Of a stretch of DNA of 64,000 nucleotides, positions 11,260-23,297 are shown piece after piece. Origin of the DNA: Lasiosphaeris hirsuta (Eukaryota > Ascomycota > Sordariomycetes > Sordariales > Lasiosphaeriaceae). The notes beneath the pieces were generated by a model, which had not been told where the DNA came from, did not search any database, and worked only from the letters and a program-made list of their open reading frames with translations. A program made the position numbers and the translations under genes. The stretch covers positions 4,526,001-4,590,000 of the forward strand of contig JAUKUA010000002.1 of assembly GCA_030549175.1 (NCBI GenBank). Reading direction: 5' to 3'. Within the stretch, counting starts at the first letter, position 1, and each line of letters starts with the position of its first letter.

Positions 11260-14200
11260 TGAGGCAATCGGCAGATGGCTGGTTGGTTGGAGTGCATGTC
11301 TGGCGACAATATCGGCCCGGCAAGTGTCTGCCGCGTCGTTAGTTGCGGTTGGCTGGGCCGGGGGCGGAGGGAGTGCTATTCTTCAAGGCGTTTGGTGTAT
11401 CGATTAGCATTGTGATAGGACAATTCCAAGGTTGTTTTGACCGCCGTTGCTGTCCATCTGCGCGGCGCTTTTGCTTTGGTCGCATCGTTATCAGGGTGCG
11501 TGGCATTGAAGTAACTTGGCTGCCTGGATACCATGGTACTTTGCTTCCAACCTTCTCAGCCTACTGGCGCATGATGCATAATTTTGGCAATTATGGTGCG
11601 GAGTAGATGCGAAGTGATAAGAAAGTGTAACGGCTTGCAGACACGCCGAGAAAAAGCTGCTCTCAAACGAGCAGCCAGACGTGGAAAGTATCGTCTCATC
11701 ATCGAGGGCGTAGTACCTGCCCACCACCAACCCGTGGAAGGGGGGAAGTTCTGTGTCCAGGCCCTCGAAAAGCTCCATCTCCCGTCCCCGCCGTGGATCG
11801 ATCCTTCCATCACGTCCCCACACACCAGCGGCATCTAAGAACATTTCGGTTTGGAAGTCTAATCCCTCTTGTCCAGCTTTTGGTCCGCCGTTGTGGCCCC
11901 CTGGGCTCCCCCGTCGCGCGTTCCGCCGCTGTGGATCTTAGGGCCGTTGTTGAACCAAAAGAATGGCTTGAATGGAAGCAAGGCTGCTGCACTCCCACGC
12001 TGCCAGCTCCACACAAGTAAGGCAATGATCGAGCTCCGGATCACCCGGTCCTGCCACTTGCCAATTTATGCACTACGCATATCTATCTCCCAACGGTTTT
12101 GGGTTTGCGGGCTCGCAGTTTCCCCCCTCCTCCTCGGTAGGAAGAGGAATTGTCAGCTCATCTGGCTAGATACACAAGCACAGTGTACACCGAGCGCTGT
12201 GGCGGCTTCCACATGCCTTCACCATATGGGCCGCGATAGCGCGATGCGTTCTGCACGCCTTGTCGTGTGACGGACAGCCTGCAACAGGTCCGTGGCAGGA
12301 TGCCATCTCTTCGCGAGGGTCGGGTGTTGCGGCATTTCGGGGGTTTCGCGCTGCTTTGTAGCTTGTTTCATTTGGTTGCACTTTTGCAGAGGCAGGTTGC
12401 GGTACTATTAGAATGTGTCGAGCGCCTCTTAGGGTTTAGAATCATCTCTAAGCCTGACTAGCATCTTTGGTCTTGCGTACTTAGACTCAGAGCTTCGCAA
12501 TTCTGACCCTTGTTAGCGGCTCCCCTCAGCCTTGACACATCTCAATCGAAGTTCGCTAATGTGGCATCCACTAATTAGTAGAAGCGGTATGCAGTAGCTC
12601 TCAACGCGGGAAAGAACGACCACCTAGTGACAAAAACAGCTATCACTTGGCCGGAAACGGATGGGTGGATGCACGAGCCCGTTTCCTTTCTCAGGCAATG
12701 CAGCCGGGAGGCACGCAGCGGGCCGTCGATATCAAGGGAAGCTGACATGGGCAGGATCTAGGAAACCACAATCGCTAGGCCGCACTAGCGCGAAGAAGTA
12801 TGTCTAAGCTTCGGCCGGGAATGTCCTTGAAGTTGCGTCATATTCTTCTTATCGGCGGCAAAACCACGCGACGAGAGCCAGTAGTCAGCTTCAGTGATGC
12901 TGGGGGAAACACGATCGTTGGCTAAAAACCCGGGAACGTAAGGGAGGTACCTCAGGTATGACGCCGTCAGGGAACCATCGGCAGGAACATATCAGTTTGT
13001 TAGCCAGGGCGTCGCCGTGATCCCTAGTAGGCCTGGCTCTTGCCAAGGGAACGGACTCTTTCTTGACGAAAGCTAGATCTCCCGTGGTCCCTACCTTCAA
13101 ATCTAGATGCCTTAGAGTTCATGATGACCACAAGGCACGTTGCATGAAGCACTAGCCAGCACGCTAAGGTGATGACAGGATGCGGGACAACTTACCTTTA
13201 AGCTTGCTACATGCATGCCCTACAAATGGCCCATGCTTCCTAATAATAAATATAGTACAAAGACATCTGCAGCGTATCGAGATGGGCCCCTTCAAAAGAA
13301 TGCGCAGGCAAGACGATGTGCAACCCCAGCAGCTTAGCCCATTGACTGTCATGTTGTCTGCCATTCATATGTTGCCCCGTGCCGCCCCGGCCCTGGGTAC
13401 TAGCATCGATAGCAATTGAATGTATGGCACATCTTTTCCGCCGTACCCCCGGAAACGAGCACCCTTTGGTAACAGACCAAGAGGTAATAGTTATAGAGTT
13501 GACTGAAATTCATGTGATTACCTTACCTTATCTACTAGTAGTGTTTCTGGGATAATCAATGAGATTCAAGAGCGACACCGCTCGTAAACAGCACTGGAGT
13601 CCATACTCGGGGGCCTTTGACAAACTAGAAAGTATTGAGTGGGTTTGTAAACTCAAGTTCAATTGTATGGAAAGAGTCCCCGGGCTTGGTCGGTAGCGCT
13701 TGCCGTTTAGAGAAGCTCCCCTCCCTCACCTAACCTGCTCATGCTTTTCATGGTAGCCAAGGCGCCAGACAGGCTCTGACCCCCCTTGCTCGCAGTTCAG
13801 ATCAACAGGACAGGACAGCTCCCATGTACGGTTCTAGCCTGCTTCTCTAGCGCTATCACTTGCCACATGATGTTTAGGAAGTACCGATAATCCCCGGCTC
13901 GTGCCGTGGCAGGCCGGACTTGAGATGCCCCCATGGAATCCCTGCCACGCACGCGGTTGACGGGCGAGATGGGGCCACTCAGGTAAGGGGTAAGAACTTG
14001 AAATATATTTAAGCGCCATGTCTAGTGTCATTGCTGCTTTGTGCTGTGAAATCCACAGGTTCAGGCCAGGGGCGTCACGGTCATACCCGACTGTTGCTAA
14101 CTTGAAGTCTATCCCACTTGGGCGGATAACTGCTCAATTCACAAAGGAATTAAACCACCGTGCTAGAGTAGCTGCGGGCGAGAGCCTGAGGCTGTCTCCA

Positions 14201-14974
14201 TAGCCAAGAGAAAATCGCAGCGTGACCGAACTGAGATATGGGGGGGGGGGCTTTAGTACCGGCAGTTGCCAAGATCGATGGATACAAGGTTCTTAAAGAT
14301 GTGACGATGTGAGGTGGCCTGGGGGGAGCCGAGAAGGAGTGCGCTTGCCTTGACTTGGTCCTGCTGCGAGGAGATAGACGCAGGTTTGCTCTGCTAGCGA
14401 AGCATACTTTATTGTGTGTGAGCCACGTCTGCATGGATGTCAGTTCCCGAACTCAATGGCCGCCCTGCCCTACCGCCCCCCACTCTTTGCGTGCCATTGC
14501 ACGTCAACGCTGCGCCGGCGAGTGCACCCTGCGGCTCTACTCTAAGAGCGCACCTGCGTTGACCCCCCGCAATAATGAAAACATTCATGGCCTCTCCCTC
14601 CCTATCGGGATGACCCCGCCCTTCAACTACCCTCTCGCCAGCATCAGCTTCCGGGCCCTTCCGCAGCGACCACCACTTCCTTCCAGTTTTATCCTCTTTT
14701 AATTCTGCCCCCCCCCCAAAAAAAAAGGGAAAATTGAGTTCCCTATGGAGGGGCGCCTGAAAACTCTTCCCTCTCTCCATCAAACCAAATCCCAATTCGC
14801 AAACACCCAAATCGTGGACTGAACCGACGGGCACCTATCTTTGGGCTTCCTACAACCACTCTATATACTCCATTCCCTCGTTTCCAGACGTAGTGGGTAT
14901 TCGCATTATACTTACACATCCTTCCTGTGTACTCTTTACCCATCCACCCCCCGAGCGGCGGGCGGATCTGTACT
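11260..14974. other. Gene-free stretch upstream of the PKS
   Basis: About 3.7 kb in which I can support no gene. Open frames are short, overlapping and without recognisable motifs. An 11-G run sits at 14240. The last 120 bp contain CTATATACTCC (about 14862), a plausible TATA element for the PKS, and a C-rich leader. Confidence 0.55.
14855..14874 (+). promoter_or_regulatory. Putative TATA element of the PKS gene
   Basis: CTCTATATACTCC lies about 110 bp upstream of the PKS ATG, a reasonable distance for a fungal TATA box. Inferred from position and composition only. Confidence 0.35.
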
Positions 14975-17900
14975 ATGGCGTACAAAAGGCCGATTCGAGA
15001 GCCCATTGCCATTGTCGGAAGCGGCTGTCGTTTCGCGGGCGGGGTGACCTCCCCCTCGAGTCTCTGGGAGCTTCTCTCTCATCCTACCGACCTGGCTCAG
15101 GAGATTCCAAAGACCCGCTTCAATATTCAAGCATTCTATCACCCCAACGGCGAGTATCATGGCACAACCAACTCCCCCAAGGCCTACTTCCTCCAGCAGG
15201 ACCACCGCGTCTTCGATGCCAGCTTCTTCAACATCACACCAAAGGAGGCTGAGGCCATCGACCCCCAACAGCGCATGCTTCTGGAGGTTGTGTACGAGGC
15301 CTTGGAGTCTGCTGGCTACTCGCTCCATCAGCATTCCGGCAAGAACGTCGCCGTCTATTCCGGCCTTATGACGGCCGACTATGATACCCTCTCTCAGCGC
15401 GATGATCTCACGGCGAGCCAGTACTACGCGACTGGTGTCGCTCGCTCAATCCTGGCGAACCGCGTCTCCTACTTTTTCAACTTTCACGGCCCATCAATGA
15501 CAATCGACACGGCCTGCTCATCCAGTCTCGTTGCGCTGCACCAGGCCGTCCTGAGTCTTCGCTCGGGCGAGTCCGAAATGGCCTGCGTGACGGGCGTCAA
15601 TCTCATCATCACCCCCGAGCAATTCAGCGTAGAGTCTAATCTGCACATGTTGAGCCCGACGGGTCATTGTCGCATGTGGGATGTCGGCGCTGACGGTTAC
15701 GCGCGGGGCGAAGGCGTCACCGCAATGTTTATCAAGCCCCTCAGCAGGGCTCTTGCCGACGGCGATCGCATCGAGGCTGTCATCCGCGAGACGGGTGTCA
15801 ACTCGGATGGTCGCAGCCAGGGAATCACCATGCCGAACTGGAAAGCCCAATCAATGTTGATCCAAAATACATACAGCCGCGCGGGACTGGACTCGAAAGA
15901 TCCTGTGGACCGTTGTCAATACTTCGAGGCCCACGGCACCGGCACCAATGCTGGAGACCCCAATGAGGCGAGAGCCATTGAGGACGCTTTCTTTGGCCAT
16001 GGCGCGGAGCCCGAGCCGTTGAGTCATCTAGATACCGCCATCCATTTAGCCGACGTTGATCGGGTCGGCCCTCGTGTAACGTTCACGCCACCCGACTCCG
16101 GCACCTCGGAGCGGCCGTGCCTGCATTCGGCCGTAGCACCAAAGCTGATCGTCGGTTCTGTCAAGACGATCATTGGCCACACAGAGGGCGCTGCCGGGCT
16201 AGCCGGCCTCTTCAAAGTCGTGCAAGCCATGCGCCACGATACCATCCCCCCCAACCTTCACCTCGAAAAGATCAATCCCAACGTCAAGCAGTATTGCGCC
16301 AACCTGTCGGTCCCCACGCGCACACTCCCATGGCCCCATGTCTTCGACGGCCAGCCGAAGCGTGCCAGCGTCAACTCATTTGGCTTCGGGGGTACCAACT
16401 CGCATGCCATTGTCGAGCAGTATGTCCCGGCGCTGCACAATGAGGTGGCCAAGCTGTTTTGGCCCCACTTGAAAATCCCCAAGAGGCTCGAATACGGCGG
16501 TTGCGCGAGAAGGGACCAAATCCGCTTGCCCTTTCTTCTCTCGGCGAACTCTGCAAAGTCGTTGGTCAACGTTGTCAAGGCTTATCGCGACTACCTCGCC
16601 CGCGTCAAGCCGCCGCATCTAGAAGATGTGGCCTGGCACGCATATGCCCGGCGCACAGCCTTCCCGTTCCGTGTTGCTGTCGTTGGGCACTCGGTCTCGG
16701 ATATTGTTGACAGACTTGACAACTTGGCCGTCAAGGCAGACAAGTCTCTTCCTCCGACGATCGGCATCCGCGCCCGGCCGGATGACGAGCAGCCCAAAAT
16801 CCTGGGCATCTTCACTGGTCAAGGGGCGCAATGGGCGACAATGTCGCGCGGGCTTCTGCAGACCAGCAAGGTGTACAGCCACAGCATTCGTGTTCTGGAC
16901 GAGATCCTCCAGGCCTGCCCGCATCCGCCTTCGTGGAGGCTGGAGCAGGAGATCCTGGCTGAGAAGGGACTGTCGAGAGTCGAAAAGGCCGCGATTTCGC
17001 AGCCGCTCTGTACTGCATTGCAAGTGGCCATGGTGGACCTTCTGCGAAGCCTCGGCGTCAATTTCCACACTGTTGTCGGCCACTCGTCTGGCGAGATTGC
17101 GGCGGCATATGCGGCAGGCAGGCTGTCGGCACGCGACGCCATCCTCATCTCGTACTACCGCGGCTCGTTCGCGCACCTTGCTTGCGGCGCTGGCGGCTCT
17201 AAAGGCAGTATGATTGCCGTAGGGCTGTCGAAGGAAGAGGCTGCAGAGCTGTGTGCGAGGAGGGAGTACAGCCACGGCATTTGCATCGCGGCCAGCAACG
17301 CGGCTTCTAGCGTGACGCTGTCGGGCGACATTGACATTGTGAACAGCATCCACGACGAATTGACACGGCAGGGCAAGTTTGCACGAGTGTTGCTGGTTGA
17401 CACGGCCTACCATTCGCCGCACATGGAGCTTCCGGCGGCGAGATACCTCGAGGCGCTCGAACAGTGCCGCATTTTGCCATCGGGCAGCGGGAACGGCACG
17501 AAGTGGGTGTCCAGCGTTTACGGCGCGGGCGAGCCTGAGGACGCCGAGCTGAAGTCGTCATACTGGAAGGACAACATGGTCAAGCCTGTGCTGTTTTACG
17601 AGGCACTCGAAACCGCCCTCAAGGAGCTTGGACCCTTTGACTGCGCTGTCGAGGTGGGCCCCCACGCCGCACTCAAAGGCCCAGCAACACAGATAATGGC
17701 CAAAAACGGCAACCACGTTCCGTACGCGGGTCTCCTTGATAGAAAATCGGATGACCGCGTTGCCTTTGCTGAATTTCTCGGCTGGATGTGGACTCAGTTT
17801 GGTTCGGCCTCGCCCCAGATCCGCCACTTTGTCCTCAACTCCACACAACCCGACCTCGTCGACACCATGGCCCAGGACAGCCCCCTCTACCCGTGGGATC

Positions 17901-20900
17901 ACTCCCAGACGCACTATCGCGAGTCGCGCATCTCGCGCCAGTTCCACTTTAAGACAGATGCACCTCACGAGCTTCTCGGCGTGCGCACGCGCGACGACAA
18001 CGAGTTCGAGCTGCGATGGCGCAACATCCTCCGGCTCGATAGAATCCCGTGGGCGAAGCACCACAGCTTCCAAGGGCAGCCTTTGCTTCCTGCCTCGGCA
18101 TACCTCGTCATGGCTTTGGACGCAGCGCGCGTGCTCTTGGCTGGTCGCCCGGCATCCATCATTGAGCTCCAGGACTTGAAATTTCCGGCCGGAATAATCC
18201 TCGAGCCCGATGCTCACGGCGTCGAGGTCTTGTTCTCACTGGTCGTTGACCAGCCCGCCAAGGGCAGAGCGGCGCCATCGGCAATCGGGGCGTCCTTCAC
18301 CATGACCTCTGCTGTTGCTGACGGCAGAACTTCGATGACCAAGAATTTTACTGGCAGGCTCCGCATCATCCTCGGCGCGCCTTCCGCCCAGGCGCTTCCC
18401 TCGAGACCTAAGGTCAGAGTCGAGGCGCTTCACGCCAATTCGGATATGTTCTACGACATGATGGCCGATACTGGCCTGGTGTACACCGGTCCTTTCAAGG
18501 GCCTCTCGCACCTGGAGCGGCGTTTCTGCTTCGCGTCGGGCATTCTCAAGAAGCTCCACGACGAAGACACAACCCGGTTGAGCATCAGCCCCGCCACCTT
18601 GGACAGCTGCCTGCAGACAGCCTTTGTTTCGGTTTCTTCACCAGGTGATAGGTATGTTTCGCGCCGCCACTCGCGACTCTAAAAGACATCGACTAACTAA
18701 TTGTGATCAGAGCCATCTGGACCTCGTTCCTTCCTAAGAAGATTGAGCGAGTCCGATTCAACCTGGCCATCTGCGACATCAAGGATCGCGAAGGAAAGGT
18801 CGTGACGGATACGTACCTGACCGACGCCAAGCCGATCACGAGGCAGACAGCCGCTTCGTTCACGGCCGAGATTGACATCTTCGACAGCCATGGCAACATG
18901 GAGATCCAGATCGACGGATTGACTGTTGGATCTTTCAGCCCCACAAAGCCCGAAGATGACATGGAGCTGTATCTGACCACCGCCATGGAGGTTGACCCTG
19001 AGGTCGAAATCGTCTCCACAACCCTCTCGGACATCCATGTGCCCAGCCCTATGCTCATCGAGAGCTGCGAGCGAGTTGCATCTTTTTACATCAACATCGC
19101 CTCTATCCGCCGCATGTGCCAGGCCTCTCAACGCGCTCTTTTGCCTCCCGGTTATGAGCTAGACTGTGCCATCGCCGCGACTCCCTGGCCTACGGAAACG
19201 GCCAAGAGCTTGGACGACTTCATCGTCGCCTCTCCGTACTACAGCGCTCTCGATTTCATTCGCCGGCTTGGCCAAAATCTCCCCGACGTTCTCGCCGGGA
19301 TGCTGCCAGCCGTCGTTGAGGAGGCGCATCAGCTTACTGGCTTTCAACGCCATGTCTCCCGTGTTGTCCGCCAAATCGCTCACAAATACCCCCGCATGAA
19401 TGTGCTTGGACTTACAGACTCCGAGTTGGGCATTACAGAGCATGTTCTCGCGGGCCTGGGCGAATCCTTCGTAACTCTACGGGTTGGAGGTGAAGCCGAA
19501 AAGAATCTCGGAAGCAGGGTGCTCGCTAGCCCGTCCATTCGCAAAAGGGTCATTGTTCGCGAGATGCCTCTGGACAAGGAAATCCTCGAGAATGCCGGAG
19601 TACAATACGACTTGGTTCTGCTAACCACATCAATGATGGAGAACCAGAATACTCGCGCGCTGCTTCAAAAGATCAGGTGCATGATGCGGCCCGGTGGATT
19701 TTTGGTTCTGGTTCATATTTCGCGGAGTCCGCTTAAGGACCGGATCCGCCGATGCGCGCGCGTTGAGGTTGATGACAACCTATCCACACCCCCCGACTGG
19801 CCCGATGTTCTTGACGAGAGCGGGTTTGCACATTCGGTCATCAAGTCACACCAGTACTACCCCCCTGGGTTCTCCATCACCGTCCGACAAGCTGAATCGC
19901 ACGAAAAACACCTGCTCCTCAAGCCGTTTGCTAAAGCCATCAGTCCCCAGCTGACTGAGCGGCTCTTGGTTATCGGAGGGAAGGGGCTGACAACTTCGCT
20001 CATCTCTTCGGGGGTTTCCCAGGTACTGACTCGTCACTGTGGCTCGATCACGACAGTCGAAACACCAGAGAATGTCGATCTGGACTGCCTGTCTTCCATT
20101 TCAGCAGCCATCCTTCTCAACGACATTGACGAGCCCATCCTCGCAACGATGACCAGCACGCGATTGGAGGCCCTCCGGGCGTTACTCCGACCAGAGATGA
20201 CAATTCTCTGGATCACTCACGGTGCAAGACACAACAACCCGGATCATGCCTCATCATTCGGCTTCACGCGCACGCTGTCTGCCGAGACTCCCGGCTTGGT
20301 CCTGCAAGTGCTTGATCTCAAGACGCTCGACACTGCCCCGGCGGTGCGCGCGATCTCTGAGACGTTTGCTCGCCTTACAATGCGCTATATCATCGACGAA
20401 GCGCCAGAGCCGAAGCCGCTTTGGGTCCACGAGCCGGAAGTCCACATCGAGGATGGCCATGTTCTTGTGCCCCGTGTCCTTCCCTGGAAGGATGGAATCC
20501 GGCGAGCCAATGCCGTGCGGCGTGTTATAACCAAGTCTGTCAACACCGTGGAGAGCTGGGTCGAGATCGTGTCAGATCGACTTACGGACAGCTCTGCAAA
20601 CTACCGGACCATACTGAAGGAGGTCGATTTGCGGTTACTTTCCGAGTCTGGAAGCCAGGCGATCCAAGTTGACTACAGCACGACTGATGTCTTGAACCTT
20701 GGATGGGCCTACTCTGCATACGTCTGCGTCGGCCGGGATACGCTTACGGGCAAGACTAAGATTGCTTTGTCCAAGTCCAACGGCTCCTACGTCGCGTTGC
20801 CTTCGACCTGCATCTCCAATATCAGCCAAGCGCCTCTGAACCAGCCGGTGCTCCTTGCTCTAGTGGTTCGCTATCTTGCTGCGATCACAATTGCGAACAC

Positions 20901-22763
20901 CGTCCAGAGCAAGTCTGTGTTGCTGATTGAACCCGACCCAATGCTGCAGAAGTGCGTCAAGGATATCCTCGTCAATCGCGGGGTTTGGTTTCGCGTTTGT
21001 GCAACCAATGCCAAGCGATGCAAACTTGACCCGGCCATGACGTTCATTCACCCCAGGTCTACGGCACGAGAGATCAAAGCTCTATACCCACCTGGTGGTG
21101 CCTGGATCTTCAACCTACTTCCTGACACTGACGATGTCTCGATTTTGCTGTCCGCATCCTTACCCGAGAATTGCCTGTACAGCCCGAGAAGTGCGCTCCT
21201 GAGCTCTGAGCCTCGCAACGCTCAGGAGGACCATAAGTATGTCGAGGGGATCTGGGAGGAGGCAGTCAGACTCGCACTTTCCAGGTCGGTGACCCAGTCC
21301 ACAGATCTTGGCCCTGCAATGATGACAGTTCCAGCCCTACTGGGAAGCCCCAAGACTGTGCCGCCCTTCCAAATTCTGGACTGGAAGGCCGAACGATTCG
21401 TGCGCCACGACGTCGAGCCTCTTGTTGAGACCGGGATGATGAATGCTGAAAAGACCTACGTTCTGATCGGGATCACTCGAGACTTTGGTCAAAGCTTGTG
21501 CTCATTGTTCGTTGAACATGGTGCAAGATATATTGTGCTGGCGAGCAGGAGTCCCCCGAAGCACCCGCCAAAGTGGCAGGAGGAACTCCAGGCCAAGGGT
21601 ATTGATGTCCGGTTCGAGGCACTCGACGTCATGAATCTTGGTCAAGTTCGGGCTTTGAAGACCAAGGTCGAGGAGACCATGCCCCCCGTCGGCGGCATTG
21701 TCAACGGCGCCATGGTTTTGGAGGACCGGGTCTTCTCCGAGATGTCGCTGGAGACCCTCCAACGCGTCATGGGCCCCAAGACGGTTGGGTCGAAGAACCT
21801 GGACATGGTGTTCGACTCACCCGACCTGGAGTTCTTCATCATGACCTCATCATTTGCGGCAGTTGGCGGGCATGGTGGCCAGTCCAACTATGCAGCCGCC
21901 AACATGTACATGAACGGTCTGGCTGCATCCCGTCGCCTCCGTGGACTCCCCGCCTCGGTTCTCAACATCGGCGTCATCTACGGCCTTGGCTTTCTGCATC
22001 GTGAGAAGGATAGCCTATATCTGGGCCTTGCGCGTGAGGGATACCCGCCCATCTCGGAGCGTGATATTCACCACATGTTCCTCGAAGCGATTGCGGCGGG
22101 CCGACCATTTTCAGGGCAGATTGTCGAACTCACGAGTGGTTTACGCCGCTATCCGGCGAGCAATCCAACGATGCACTGGCACCGCGACCCGAGATTCTCA
22201 CACTACACGTACGAGGACGACGAGCATGAGTCTGCGGCGAACGCTGGCGGTGACAGGAAGAAGAACCTCAAGGAAATGCTTGTGTTTGCCGATACTGAGC
22301 CCGAGGTGATACGGGTGCTTATCTCTGCTTTCACAAACCACCTGGAGAATCTTCTTCACTACAAAGGGGAAAGAATCACGGGCGAGGACCGCATCGTCGA
22401 TCTCGGGGTTGATTCGCTTGTCGCGGTTGAGATTCGCTCATGGCTCTGGAAGAATGTTGCGCATGATGTGGCTGTGATGAAGATTCTTGGCGCGGCCAGC
22501 ATCAAGATGTGTAAGTGACTTGCCGTGCCTGTTATGTTACCAGTGTGGGATGTTTCTAACTGTTTGTAGTGTGCCGGGACATCGCAAAGACCATCATGGA
22601 GGCGAGACTTGCTGAAGCCAAAATGGCGTCATCCTTGGGGCTCGACGGCGGGCTACTTACGCCTACGTCCACGAACACTTCGGGTTCCGACGATATGGTG
22701 ACCAAATCATCCGATGGCATATCGACGCCAACGTCTCTGGTCTCGCACGGGAAGAACAAGTGA
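14975..22763 (+). CDS. Highly reducing PKS, PKS-NRPS type without NRPS
   Basis: Iterative type I polyketide synthase, 2,556 residues; exons 14975..18651, 18711..22510, 22570..22763. Order: KS (DTACSSS Cys181, EAHGTGT His320, GHTEGAAG His402), AT (FTGQGAQW; GHSSGE Ser704), DH (HSFQGQPLLP His1030; TLDSCLQ Asp1210), a methyltransferase-like region about 1400-1640, a structural/pseudo-ER region, KR (Tyr2286 in SNYAAANMY) and ACP (GVDSL Ser2461), then a short Ser/Thr-rich tail. There is no functional ER and no C-A-T-R module after the ACP, although the KR and linker sequences are of the PKS-NRPS/LovB kind. The methyltransferase glycine motif is lost (VLGLTDSELG where a GxGxG is expected). The KR nucleotide loop reads GITRDFG, with Arg in place of a Gly. 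KS holds roughly 40 extra residues between its two His motifs. Product unknown; any enoyl reduction would need a separate ER, and none is nearby. Confidence 0.96.
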
Positions 22764-23297
22764 TGATGAAGCTCCTTTCTGATTCCTTTCTCTTGTTACT
22801 CCATTACTTGTAGCTTAGCATCGGAGCGTTATACTCATTATACCCTATACCCCTATCGCGACCTGCCTCGAGCGTATTACCTCCTCTTCTGACACACCTA
22901 GGGTTATTTTCCCTCATACAAAGTATAGGCTCGGACCATGTAGTAATAGATGAATGCTTCCGTCTTGTTCCCTTCCGTGTTTCTGCCTGTGTTTCTGCGT
23001 GTGCTTGTACTTTTGCGTTCTTCCTGTGCGTCTTTTTGTCTCCTGTTGTGCCGTGGGACTGTCAGCTCAAAGTTGGTGGCTTGCATATTTTTCATAGAGT
23101 CGCTCAGTGTAACCAAGGCTGGGGAGTTTATTAATGCTATTGGATCTACTTCTTGGATGTCGGTTCTCTCATTCTCTCGGACAGAAACCCCTCGCCTTTG
23201 CAAAAAAATGAAAGCCCGCAACAGTTTAAATCTTCGCTCAATCAGCAAACACCTAAAGCTGCCACGCGCTTTGGACTCGAGTCCGCCACGGTGCTCT
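22764..23297. other. Intergenic between convergent PKS and lectin genes
   Basis: 3' flanks of two converging genes; no further gene seen. Confidence 0.5.

Noticed and set aside
16619..18217. Long antisense ORFs inside the PKS
   Set aside because: These are codon-bias shadows of the PKS exons; no domain seen.
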